The notes under the pieces were generated by a model that worked only from the letters and a program-made list of their open reading frames with translations, was not told the origin of the DNA and ran no database searches. This document shows, in pieces, positions 10,036 through 17,623 of a stretch of 35,637 bases of DNA. Each line of letters begins with the position of its first letter. Position 1 is the first letter of the stretch. The translations under genes were made by a program, and so were the position numbers. The stretch is from Phreatobacter sp. (GTDB lineage Bacteria > Pseudomonadota > Alphaproteobacteria > Rhizobiales > Phreatobacteraceae), in NCBI GenBank assembly GCA_019749835.1, contig JAIEPJ010000094.1, forward strand, positions 1 through 35,637. The letters run 5' to 3'.

Positions 10036-10571
10036 GGTGAACTCCACTACCTGGACGGACGTACCTCCGTCAGGGGCGGCGCGACGGTCGCGCCTGAGGT
10101 GCGCCAGCACCTGCCCGCATGGGCAGCGGAACAGTGTCAGATTACGCAGAGAGATGCGAGCGCTAATATCCCATGCTGGCCGAAAACCTTAGTCGGTATC
10201 GTGACGTTGCGGGGAAGGTGGCGAGCATCCGCAGTTGTGCGACGCAGCATCCGGGCCGTGATATTGTTGCCCCGACTCATGCCCCCTGTTCCGGAGGCGG
10301 ATTTTTGCAAGGCCCTGACTTGGAGTCATCGTCCCGCCTGGGAGGAGTCCTTGCGGCTGCATTCTGCGTGGGGCGGATGCAGGATGAGCCGCGGCGCCGA
10401 CGGTCGCGCCTGCTCCCGCGACGGCCTCACCGACCTGTGCGCAAGCGGGCGGTATGAATGATCAAGGTCTGAATGATATAGGGTTGCATGACCCCTGGCT
10501 GGACGTCCGGCCAGTCGGCCGGCGCCCGTCGGAGACGGCGACGCGCGGCGGGGCGCACGGGAGACGCGGAG
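10036..10571. other. 536-base intergenic region between divergent genes
   Basis: This gap must hold the promoters of the minus-strand Gly/Arg-rich gene and the plus-strand ArsR gene. Open frames crossing it are GC-driven and have no recognisable protein character. Two structures are visible: a two-part inverted repeat, GCGGC-TGCAT (10353-10362) against ATGCA (10377-10381) plus GCCGC (10388-10392), and the direct repeat described separately at 10455-10477. I see no RNA gene. Confidence 0.5.
10455..10477 (+). promoter_or_regulatory. Direct repeat upstream of the ArsR gene, possible operator
   Basis: TGAATGAT occurs at 10455-10462 and again at 10470-10477, 15 bases apart, in a locally AT-rich patch ending GATATAGG that could be a -10 element. 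ArsR-family repressors commonly autoregulate from sites at this position, but they usually bind inverted repeats, so the assignment is weak. Confidence 0.3.
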
Positions 10572-10946
10572 ATGGCAGCAGGAATGGCGAAGGCGGCATC
10601 GATCGACTGGCGGGCCGCCGAGGACCTGTCCACCGCGACCGTCGGTCTCGCCGACAAGGCGCGTGATGCCAGCAGGTTCCTCAAGGCGCTCGCCCATGAG
10701 AACCGCCTCGTGCTGCTCTGCCTGCTGTCGGAGAAGGAGCGCTCGGTCGGCGAACTGGAAACGATCCTCTCCCTGCGGCAGCCGACGGTGTCGCAGCAGC
10801 TCGCGCGCCTGCGCCTCGAGGGTTTCGTCTCGACCCGCCGCGACGGCAAGACGATCTACTACAGTCTCGCCAATGACGACGTGCGACGGGTCATCAGCGT
10901 CGTCCACGACATCTTCTGCGGAACCGCCGAGTCGAGCGGCGGCTGA
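10572..10946 (+). CDS. ArsR/SmtB-family repressor with SqrR/BigR-like cysteine pair
   Basis: A 124-residue winged-helix repressor. The core runs from about residue 27 (LADKARDASRFLKALAHENR) through the recognition helix (QPTVSQQLARLRLEG, ~70-84) to the wing (TRRDGKTIYYSLA). The metal-site CxC of ArsR proper is absent. Instead there are just two cysteines, Cys50 in LVLLCLL and Cys116 in HDIFCG, 66 residues apart. This position and spacing match the dithiol pair of SqrR and BigR (about Cys41/Cys107), which sense persulfides by forming a tetrasulfide bridge. ATG 10572 is chosen with GGGAGA upstream; the frame opens earlier at 10488 with an arginine-rich, non-conserved extension. Its target is unclear: no sulfide oxidase, dioxygenase or rhodanese gene is adjacent; downstream is a kinase gene. 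Confidence 0.88.
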   Translation: MAAGMAKAASIDWRAAEDLSTATVGLADKARDASRFLKALAHENRLVLLCLLSEKERSVGELETILSLRQPTVSQQLARLRLEGFVSTRRDGKTIYYSLANDDVRRVISVVHDIFCGTAESSGG

Positions 10947-10978
10947 CGCCGGGGCTGCCGCCGCAACGGCTGCCGCAA

Positions 10979-10987
10979 TGGTATAAT
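10979..10987 (+). promoter_or_regulatory. Extended -10 promoter element for the kinase operon
   Basis: TGGTATAAT at 10979-10987 is a perfect -10 hexamer with the TGn extension, 38 bases before the kinase start. No -35 consensus is present, which an extended -10 can tolerate. It suggests that the kinase and regulator are transcribed independently of the ArsR gene. Confidence 0.5.
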
Positions 10988-11025
10988 CGCCACGGGTTGG
11001 TGCGAATCGGACGTGGCGGGGCGAC

Positions 11026-13251
11026 GTGGACGGCGCAGTCAAGGAACGCTCGCTGGCGATCTACCTTGCCGCCTTCGCCGCGGCCCTGACCGTGCCCCTG
11101 CTTCTGCTCGCCGCCTTTCTCACCTGGCGCTACACCCAGGCGGAAGGCCGCCAGCTCGAGGCCGGTGCCCTGCAGCGCAGCGAGAACGTGGCGGCCGAGA
11201 TCGACCGCCTTCTGTCCGCACGCCTCGCCATCCTGCGCGTTCTGGCCACATCGCCTGCCATCGATGCCGGCGATGTCGCCCGCTTCGACTCCCAGGCGCG
11301 CGAATTCGCCGCCATGGGGATCGACATCCGCCTGCGGCGTCTGGACGGGCAGTTGCTTGTCGATACCAGCGCGCCGCCGGGGAGCCCCTTGCCGAGCTGG
11401 TCGGTCATCGCCCCGATCAGTGCCGCCATCACGGGCAAGGGGCCGGTCTTCTCCGACCTCTTCGTCAGCCGCGGCACCGGAACCTATGCGGTGGCCATCT
11501 TCCTGCCCGTCATCCGTGGCGGGGAGGTCGTCTCCGTCGTGTCCACGACCTTCAGCCCGGAGGTCTTCACCCGCATGATGGCCGATTTCGGCGTCGCCGC
11601 GCCCTTCTATGCGACCCTTGCCGATCGGGAGGGGCTGATCATCGCCCGCTCGTCCCGGCATGCCGAACTGATGGGCAGGCCCCTGCCGGCCTTCGACATG
11701 CTGACGGGGAGCGCCGGCACCTGGCGCGGTGTCAACCCCGACGGGGTCGAGGTTTCGGCCCTGTACAGCCGTCTGCCCTCCTCCGGCTGGCTCCTGTCGC
11801 TCGGTGTTGACGTCGTGGCCCTTGACCGGGCGCTCTGGCAGTCGCTGGGCTGGATGCTGCTGGTCGCGGTCGCCCTGATCGGCGTCGCGACCGTGATGGC
11901 GACCGTCATCGTCCGGCGCCTGGCGCGCGCCAACGCCACCATGACGGATGCCGCCGTCGCGATGGAGCGCGGTCAGCTGACAATGGTGCCGCGCACCGAC
12001 GTCGCCGAGGTCAACAGGGTCGGCGAGGCTTTCGGCCGGGCCTCCGTCCGGCTCCACCTCCAGGCCTCGGCCCTCGCCCGTGCCAACCGCGAACTCGAGC
12101 AGCGCGTCGAGCAGCGCGGGCTCGAGTTGCGGGCCAGCGAGGAGCGCTATCGGCTGCTCGCCGAGAACGCCCGCGACATGATCCTGCTGCGCACTGTCGA
12201 GGGGCGCATCTTCTACGCCTCTCCCTCGGCGCAGCGGCTTCTCGGCTACACCGCTGACGAACTGATGGAGGCGCGACCCGTCACCCTCGTCCATCCGGAC
12301 GATTGGGCGCGGGTCGAGGCGATCATCCGGGCCCTCGGCGAGGGCCGCGACCTCGGTTTCAGCATCCACCGGCTGCGCCACAAGGAGGGACACTGGGTCT
12401 GGATCCAGGCCGCCTACAGCCGCATCGACGGCGTCGGTCCGGACGAGCCGAACATCATGGTCGTGGTCCGCGACGATACCGAGCGGCAGGACCAGGAGAC
12501 CAAGCTCCGGCAGACCAATGAGGCGCTGCGCCAGTTCTCCGCTATCGTGTCGCATGACCTGCAGGCGCCGCTGCGCCACATCAACATGTTCTCCGACATG
12601 CTGAAGGCGAAGATCGGCGATGCTGATGCCGAGGCCGCCGGCTATGCGTCCAACATCATGGCCAGCGTCGAGCGCATGCAGCGCCTCATCCGCAGCCTGA
12701 TCGCCTACACGCAGGTCGCCTATGCCCTGGTCAAGCGCGAGGAGGTCGATCTCGGCGCCGTGGTCCGCGAGGCCGTCGCCCTGCTCGATGCCGACATCAC
12801 TGCCGCCGGCGCCAGCATCAAGGTCTTCAACCTGCCGCAGGTCGAGGGCGACAGCGACCTGCTGGCGCGGCTGTTCCAGAACCTCGTCGGCAACGCCATC
12901 AAATATCGCGGCGAGGAGCCGCTGGTCGTCAAGATCCGCGCCCGTCCGGCCGGCCGGATGTGGGAGATCAGCGTCGAGGACAACGGCATCGGCATCGACC
13001 CCCTCTACAGCGAGCGGATCTTCGAGATTTTCCGACGCCTGCACCGCGACGAGAGCCGCTATCCCGGCCTTGGCCTCGGCCTCGCCCTGTGCCGCCGCAT
13101 CGTCGAAAGCCACGGCGGTGAAATCTGGCTCGACAAGGACTGGCCGAAAGGCGCACGCTTCCAGCTCACGCTGCCCCGACAGCGGGACAACAAGAACCGC
13201 CCAGAAGGAGGAGACGATGCGCGATCCCTGCCGGAAACTCCTGATCGTTGA
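11026..13251 (+). CDS. Membrane sensor histidine kinase with periplasmic sensor, PAS, HisKA and HATPase domains
   Basis: A 741-residue kinase. Membrane helices at ~11-33 and ~273-297 bracket a ~240-residue periplasmic sensor of double-Cache type (GVAAPFYATLADREGLIIAR region). A HAMP-like linker follows (~298-345), then a PAS domain at ~370-485 with YRLLAENARDMI at its start and a PAC-like WVWIQAAYSRIDG. The HisKA domain has phosphoacceptor His510 in VSHDLQAPLRHI, the form typical of phytochrome-related kinases. The ATPase domain has the N box (LFQNLVGNAIKY), DNGIGID and GLGLGLAL. The start is GTG 11026; no strong ribosome site is visible. The gene overlaps the response regulator by 35 bases, so the pair is coupled. 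The signal is unknown; Cache domains usually bind small organic ligands. Confidence 0.93.
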   Translation: MDGAVKERSLAIYLAAFAAALTVPLLLLAAFLTWRYTQAEGRQLEAGALQRSENVAAEIDRLLSARLAILRVLATSPAIDAGDVARFDSQAREFAAMGIDIRLRRLDGQLLVDTSAPPGSPLPSWSVIAPISAAITGKGPVFSDLFVSRGTGTYAVAIFLPVIRGGEVVSVVSTTFSPEVFTRMMADFGVAAPFYATLADREGLIIARSSRHAELMGRPLPAFDMLTGSAGTWRGVNPDGVEVSALYSRLPSSGWLLSLGVDVVALDRALWQSLGWMLLVAVALIGVATVMATVIVRRLARANATMTDAAVAMERGQLTMVPRTDVAEVNRVGEAFGRASVRLHLQASALARANRELEQRVEQRGLELRASEERYRLLAENARDMILLRTVEGRIFYASPSAQRLLGYTADELMEARPVTLVHPDDWARVEAIIRALGEGRDLGFSIHRLRHKEGHWVWIQAAYSRIDGVGPDEPNIMVVVRDDTERQDQETKLRQTNEALRQFSAIVSHDLQAPLRHINMFSDMLKAKIGDADAEAAGYASNIMASVERMQRLIRSLIAYTQVAYALVKREEVDLGAVVREAVALLDADITAAGASIKVFNLPQVEGDSDLLARLFQNLVGNAIKYRGEEPLVVKIRARPAGRMWEISVEDNGIGIDPLYSERIFEIFRRLHRDESRYPGLGLGLALCRRIVESHGGEIWLDKDWPKGARFQLTLPRQRDNKNRPEGGDDARSLPETPDR

Positions 13252-13621
13252 CGACGATCCGAACGAGGTCCTCTTCCTGCGCAACGCCTTCGCCGGGGCG
13301 GCCGACCCTCTGGAGATCAGGCACGCCGATAGCGGCGAGGCAGCACTCGCCGAGATACCGCGCTTCAATCCCGATCTGGTCCTGCTTGATCTCAACATGC
13401 CCGGCATGGACGGCCACGACGTGCTCCTGCAGATCCGCAGCGACGAGGTCACCCGCGGCCTGCCGACCCTGATCTTCTCGTCATCGGAAAGCAGTGCCGA
13501 CATCCGGCGCTGCTACCGCGACCATGCCAACGCCTATGTCGTCAAGCCACGCTCCTCCGACGGCTACCGGGCGCTCGCCGAGAACATCCAGCGGTTCTGG
13601 TACGATACCGCCCGGCTGTGA
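13217..13621 (+). CDS. Single-domain response regulator partner of the upstream kinase
   Basis: A 134-residue receiver domain without output domain. Asp12-Asp13 (LLIVDDD) and phosphoacceptor Asp58 (LLDLNMPGMDG) are present, as are the switch serines (LIFSSSES) and the conserved lysine in YVVKPRS. It belongs to the Rcp1 type that normally pairs with phytochrome-like kinases. ATG 13217 is preceded by AAGGAGGAGACG, an excellent ribosome site lying inside the kinase gene; the longer open frame back to 12722 is a shadow of the kinase. Because it lacks a DNA-binding domain, the output must go through another protein or a phosphorelay. A seven-base inverted repeat (13626-13632 with 13654-13660) follows the stop, without T-tract. 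Confidence 0.94.
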   Translation: MRDPCRKLLIVDDDPNEVLFLRNAFAGAADPLEIRHADSGEAALAEIPRFNPDLVLLDLNMPGMDGHDVLLQIRSDEVTRGLPTLIFSSSESSADIRRCYRDHANAYVVKPRSSDGYRALAENIQRFWYDTARL

Positions 13622-13717
13622 GACAGGCGGCAAAGTCGCCGGTCTTCGCCCCGCCGCCTCACGCCACCCTCGCCGTCCGACTGTCTTGAACGGGACGATC
13701 CAACGACGCTAGATCGC

Positions 13718-14638
13718 ATGGCCATGAAGACACAGAACGCCCCCCGTCCCGATCCCTCGCCCATGCCGCCCGACCTGTCCGACCGCAAGGTCAGGGCCCG
13801 AACCTGGTTCGAGAGCCTGCGCGACGACATCTGCGCCCGTTTCGAGGCTCTGGAAGACGAGCTACCCGGGTCCCCGGCGCCGGCTGGACGCTTTGCCCGC
13901 AAGCCCTGGACCCGCACCGACCATAGCGGTGCCGATGGCGGCGGCGGCGTCATGAGCATGATGGCGGGGCGCGTGTTCGAGAAGGTCGGCGTCCACTGCT
14001 CCAGCGTCTACGGTGAGTTCGCCCCGGAATTCCGCAGCCAGATTCCCGGCGCCAACGAGGACCCCCGCTTCTTCGCCACCGGCATCTCGCTGATCGCCCA
14101 TCCGGTCAATCCGAACGTGCCGGCCGTGCACATGAACACCCGTCTCGTCGTCACCAGCCGCATGTGGTTCGGCGGCGGCGCCGACCTGACGCCCGTGCTC
14201 GACCGCCGGCGCAACCAGACCGATCCCGACACGCTCGCCTTCCATGCGGCGATGCAGGGCGCCTGCGACGGCCATGGGGTCGCCGACTACGCCCGCTTCA
14301 AGGCCTGGTGCGAGGACTATTTCTACCTGCCGCACCGCAAGGAGCCGCGCGGCATCGGCGGCATCTTCTACGACTATCTCGACAGTGGCGACCGTGACGC
14401 CGATTTTGCCTTCACCCAGGATGTCGGCCGCGCCTTCGCGCAGATCTATCCGCAACTGGTGCGGCGCAATTTCACCACGCCCTGGACCGAGGCCGACCGA
14501 GAGGAACAGCTGGTCCGTCGCGGCCGCTATGTCGAGTTCAACCTGCTGCACGACCGCGGCACGGTCTTCGGCCTGAAGACCGGCGGCAATGTCGAGAGCA
14601 TCCTGTCCTCCCTGCCGCCAGTGGTGAAGTGGCCTTGA
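13718..14638 (+). CDS. hemF: Oxygen-dependent coproporphyrinogen III oxidase
   Basis: A 306-residue cytoplasmic enzyme that converts coproporphyrinogen III to protoporphyrinogen IX with O2 in heme (and, if present, chlorophyll) synthesis. The family signature, [13 protein letters not shown] followed by [10 protein letters not shown] at residues ~197-220, is intact, as is the substrate-binding VHMNTR segment and the C-terminal [18 protein letters not shown]. Length matches the family (about 300). The start is ATG 13718; a second in-frame ATG at 13724 is possible. A TTGAAC at 13686 with TAGATC 18 bases later might be a promoter, but it would place the start of transcription at the initiation codon. 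The last ten bases overlap the next gene. Confidence 0.97.
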   Translation: MAMKTQNAPRPDPSPMPPDLSDRKVRARTWFESLRDDICARFEALEDELPGSPAPAGRFARKPWTRTDHSGADGGGGVMSMMAGRVFEKVGVHCSSVYGEFAPEFRSQIPGANEDPRFFATGISLIAHPVNPNVPAVHMNTRLVVTSRMWFGGGADLTPVLDRRRNQTDPDTLAFHAAMQGACDGHGVADYARFKAWCEDYFYLPHRKEPRGIGGIFYDYLDSGDRDADFAFTQDVGRAFAQIYPQLVRRNFTTPWTEADREEQLVRRGRYVEFNLLHDRGTVFGLKTGGNVESILSSLPPVVKWP

Positions 14639-16311
14639 GCGGCCAGGGCGCACCGCCGACCGGCGGGGCCGGGCTGATGACCGGCGGCGAGGCGATCGTC
14701 GCGGGCCTGATCGCCAACGGGGTCGACACGGTCTTCGGCCTGCCCGGCGCCCAGATGTATCCGCTCTTCGACGCCCTGGCCCGCAACATCGACCGGATCC
14801 GCACCGTCGGGGCCCGCCACGAGCAGGCCTGCGGCTATATGGCCTTCGGCTATGGCCGCTCGACCGGCCGGCCGGGCGTCTATGCGGTCGTGCCGGGCCC
14901 AGGGGTCCTCAACACCACCGCCGCGCTCGCCACCGGCTGGGGCTGCAACACGCCGATGGTCTGCCTCACCGGGCAGATCCCCTCCGGCTTCATCGGCCGG
15001 CGGCGCGGCCATCTGCACGAGATCGCCGACCAGCTCGGCACGCTCAGGTCGCTGGTGAAATGGGCGGACCGGATCGAGCGGCCTGCCGATGCGCCGGCCC
15101 TCGTCGCCGAGGCCTTCCGCCAGGCCCAGTCCGGCCGGCCCGGCCCCGTGGCGCTCGAAATGGCCTGGGACGTCATGGCCGGGTCCGAGGACGTGCCCGA
15201 AGCGGGCGCCGCGGTGCTCGACGCGCCGCCGAAGCCCGACCCGCTGGCGGTGTCCCATGCCGCCAATCTCATCCGCGCCGCCCGCTTCCCCGTCATCATG
15301 ACCGGATCCGGGGCGCAGGATGCCGGCCCGGCGATCGCCCGGCTCGCCGAGCGCATCGGCGCGCCGGTGGCGGCGTTCCGCGGCGGCCGCGGCGTCGTCG
15401 ACGAGGCCGGCCCCTGGGGCCTGTCCTCCTATGCCGCCTTCCGGCTCTACCGGGACTGCGACCTCGTCATCGGCATCGGCACGCGGCTCGAAATGCCGAC
15501 GATGCGCTGGGCCAACATGATGCAGGTGGCGACCCGCCTCGACGGCGGCCGCTCGCTCATCCGCATCGACATCGACCCCGCGGAGATGGGGCGGCTCGAG
15601 GCCGATGCCGGCATCGTCGCCGACAGCGTCGAGGGCGTCATGGCACTGCTCGCCGCCCTCGACGGACACCGCGCCGTCGACAACCGCGCCGCGATCGAGG
15701 GCGCCCGCGCCGCGGCGGCAGAGGCGATCCGCGTGGTCCAGCCGGAGATCGACTATCTCGACGTCATCCGCGACGTCCTTCCCGCCGACGGCCTGCTGGT
15801 CGAGGAACTCTGCCAGGCCGGTTTCGCCAGCTATTTCGGCTATCCGGTCCACCAGCCCCGGACCTATGTCTCGACTGGCTTCCAGGGGACGCTCGGCTAC
15901 GGTTTCCCGACAGCGCTGGGGGTCAAGGTGGCCCATCCCGACAAGCCCGTGGTGGCGATCACGGGCGATGGCGGCTTCATGTTCGGCGTGCAGGAACTGG
16001 CCACCGCACGGCAATACGGCATCGGCCTCGTCACGGTGGTCTTCAACAACGAGGCCTATGGCAATGTCCGCCGCGATCAGGAAACCCGCTACGGCAACCG
16101 GCTGATCGGCGCCGATCTGGTCAATCCGGATTTTCCGGCCCTGGCGAAGGCCTTCGGCATCGACACGGTGAGCGTCGACAGCCCGGCGGCGCTGAAGCCG
16201 GTCCTCGCCGCGGCGCTGGCCAAGGGTGCCCCGGCGCTGATCGAGGTCCGGCTGCAGCGCGGATCGGAGGCGTCCCCCTGGCCCTTCATCCACCCGGTGA
16301 AGGCTTACTGA
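14629..16311 (+). CDS. Thiamine diphosphate-dependent enzyme, acetolactate synthase-like
   Basis: A 560-residue three-domain ThDP enzyme of the decarboxylase/synthase superfamily. The catalytic Glu65 lies in [16 protein letters not shown], and the ThDP-Mg motif runs from GDGG (446-449) to NN (473-474, VFNNEAYGN). The central domain (about 210-340) includes [13 protein letters not shown]. The family covers acetolactate synthase, benzoylformate and oxalyl-CoA decarboxylases and others; no feature picks one, and no regulatory small subunit is nearby, which argues against true isoleucine/valine synthesis. The GTG at 14629 overlaps hemF by ten bases; ATG 14677 ([11 protein letters not shown]) is an equally likely start because relatives begin there. 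The overlap implies cotranscription with hemF, an unusual pairing. Confidence 0.9.
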   Translation: MALSGQGAPPTGGAGLMTGGEAIVAGLIANGVDTVFGLPGAQMYPLFDALARNIDRIRTVGARHEQACGYMAFGYGRSTGRPGVYAVVPGPGVLNTTAALATGWGCNTPMVCLTGQIPSGFIGRRRGHLHEIADQLGTLRSLVKWADRIERPADAPALVAEAFRQAQSGRPGPVALEMAWDVMAGSEDVPEAGAAVLDAPPKPDPLAVSHAANLIRAARFPVIMTGSGAQDAGPAIARLAERIGAPVAAFRGGRGVVDEAGPWGLSSYAAFRLYRDCDLVIGIGTRLEMPTMRWANMMQVATRLDGGRSLIRIDIDPAEMGRLEADAGIVADSVEGVMALLAALDGHRAVDNRAAIEGARAAAAEAIRVVQPEIDYLDVIRDVLPADGLLVEELCQAGFASYFGYPVHQPRTYVSTGFQGTLGYGFPTALGVKVAHPDKPVVAITGDGGFMFGVQELATARQYGIGLVTVVFNNEAYGNVRRDQETRYGNRLIGADLVNPDFPALAKAFGIDTVSVDSPAALKPVLAAALAKGAPALIEVRLQRGSEASPWPFIHPVKAY

Positions 16312-16394
16312 GCCGGCGGATGGCACTTGGGGCCGTGCAAGCCACATTCTACCGATGAGAAACAGACAAAAATCCGATTATAGGAAAATAAGCA

Positions 16395-16423
16395 TTGACA
16401 TCCTTCGGCAACATTGATAGGTT
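16395..16423 (+). promoter_or_regulatory. Predicted promoter of the Bug-type binding-protein gene
   Basis: TTGACA at 16395-16400 is a perfect -35 element and TAGGTT at 16418-16423, 17 bases on, is a weak -10. It sits at the end of an AT-rich stretch (16345-16400) that stands out in this GC-rich window and probably includes an operator. The start of transcription would be about 45 bases before the ATG at 16473. Confidence 0.5.
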
Positions 16424-16472
16424 GGCCCCGTCGTGCAGTGATGGGCGCAACGACAGGGAACGGGAGGGGATC

Positions 16473-17429
16473 ATGGATCGCAGGCATTTCATCGCGGGTG
16501 CGGCGCTGGCGCCCTTTGCAGCAGGGGCCTCCCGCGCCCAGTCCGGCCCGATGCGCTTCATCTTTCCCTTCGCCGCCGGCGGGGCAGGGGACGCCCTGAC
16601 CCGCATCGTCGCCGACGAGGTGGGGCGGGCTCTGAACGACACGGCCATTGTCGAGGCGCGACCGGGCGCCGGCGGCCAGATCGGGACCCAGGCGGTGCTC
16701 AATGCGCCGGCCGACGGACGGACCTTCCTGCTGACGCCGGTGGCGCCGATCATCATCCACCCGATCATCTTCCCGCAGCTGCCCTACGACCCCTTCCGCG
16801 ACCTCGCGCCGATCAGCCTCGTCACCACCTTCGATTTCGCCCTGGCCATCAATCCGGAGACGCCGGCGAAGACGCTGACGGAGCTGGTCGCCTGGATGAA
16901 GCAGGACCCGCGGCGGACCACCTACGGCTCGCCGGGCGTCGGCAACCTGCCGCACTTTTTCGGGGCGCTGATGGCCGAGAAGATCGGCGTGCCGATGCAG
17001 CATGCGCCCTATCGCGGCTCGGCGCCGGCCCTCAACGACCTCCTCGGCGGCCAGGTGCCGATGGTGATGACGACGACCTCCGACGTCACGGAACTGGCGC
17101 GGGCCGGTCGCATCCGGGTTCTGGCGGTCTCGGGCCGCGAGCGCTCGCCCTTCCTGCCCGATGTGCCGACCTTCTCCGAGGCCGGTATCCCGATCGTCGG
17201 CAGCGCCTGGTACGCGCTCTACACGAAGGCTGGTGCGCCGGCCGAGACGATCGCCCGGGTCGGCCGCGCCACCATGGCCGCGATGCGCGATGCCGGCGTC
17301 AAGGAGAAGGTCCTGCGCCTCTCCATGGTGCCGGCCGGCTCGACGCCGGAGGACCTCGCCCGCATCCAGAAGGAAGATCACGAGGCCTGGACGCCGGCGG
17401 TGAAGGCCTCTGGTTTCAGGCCTTCCTAG
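16473..17429 (+). CDS. Bug-family (tripartite tricarboxylate transporter) periplasmic substrate-binding protein
   Basis: A 318-residue binding protein. The N-terminus MDRRHFIAGAALAPFAAG is a Tat/Sec-type signal with cleavage near ASRAQ. The mature protein follows the Bug fold pattern: MRFIFPFAAGGAGD, ARPGAGGQIGTQAV, YGSPGVGNLPHF, VPMQHAPYRGSAPALNDLLGGQVPMV and VSGRERSPFLPDVPTFSEAG. These proteins bind small carboxylates and either feed a TctAB membrane pair or act as sensors; no tctA/tctB is in the window, so it may be an orphan. ATG 16473 has GGGAGGGGA upstream; the open frame extends to 16395 without a signal. The next gene is the sulfatase-like hydrolase, separated by a palindromic repeat. 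Confidence 0.93.
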   Translation: MDRRHFIAGAALAPFAAGASRAQSGPMRFIFPFAAGGAGDALTRIVADEVGRALNDTAIVEARPGAGGQIGTQAVLNAPADGRTFLLTPVAPIIIHPIIFPQLPYDPFRDLAPISLVTTFDFALAINPETPAKTLTELVAWMKQDPRRTTYGSPGVGNLPHFFGALMAEKIGVPMQHAPYRGSAPALNDLLGGQVPMVMTTTSDVTELARAGRIRVLAVSGRERSPFLPDVPTFSEAGIPIVGSAWYALYTKAGAPAETIARVGRATMAAMRDAGVKEKVLRLSMVPAGSTPEDLARIQKEDHEAWTPAVKASGFRPS

Positions 17430-17437
17430 GAGAATTT

Positions 17438-17584
17438 GCCCCACCCTTACCCTCTCCTCTGCCGAGGGGAGGGGGACTACCGCGTCGCGCCCCCGGCCGA
17501 AGGTCGTGCCTGTCGCGGCGGTTGGGGACACCCGGAACGCTGTAGTCTCCCTCCCCTCGGCAGAGGGGAGGGTACGGGTAGGGC
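17438..17584. repeat. Pair of inverted REP-like palindromes
   Basis: Two 43-base units, at 17438-17480 and 17542-17584, are inverted copies of each other (39 of 43 positions match) around a 61-base spacer. Each unit is itself a hairpin: the right one has a perfect ten-base stem, CCCTCCCCTC (17549-17558) with GAGGGGAGGG (17563-17572), around the loop GGCA; the left one (17450-17459 with 17464-17473) differs by one wobble pair. The arrangement is like a BIME, lies between two plus-strand genes, and could stabilise or end the upstream message. No T-tract. Confidence 0.85.
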
Positions 17585-17623
17585 CTTCGGCCACCGCACG
17601 AAGTTCAGACGGAAAACATTGAG

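Noticed and set aside
10894-13503. 869-residue open frame on the minus strand, antisense to the kinase and regulator genes
   Set aside because: It is the reverse complement of well-recognised kinase and receiver genes. Its translation is rich in Asp, Gly, Arg, Ala and Val with no domain pattern, as expected from GC-rich third positions.
13686-13715. TTGAAC with TAGATC 18 bases away as hemF promoter
   Set aside because: It would place the transcription start at or after the initiation codon, and the -10 is poor.
14527-16347. 606-residue minus-strand open frame opposite the ThDP enzyme
   Set aside because: It is an antisense shadow with no ribosome site or domain; the plus-strand enzyme has intact catalytic motifs.
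17438-17584. Repeat considered as a CRISPR array
   Set aside because: There are only two copies, in inverted orientation and self-complementary, with no regular spacers and no cas gene.
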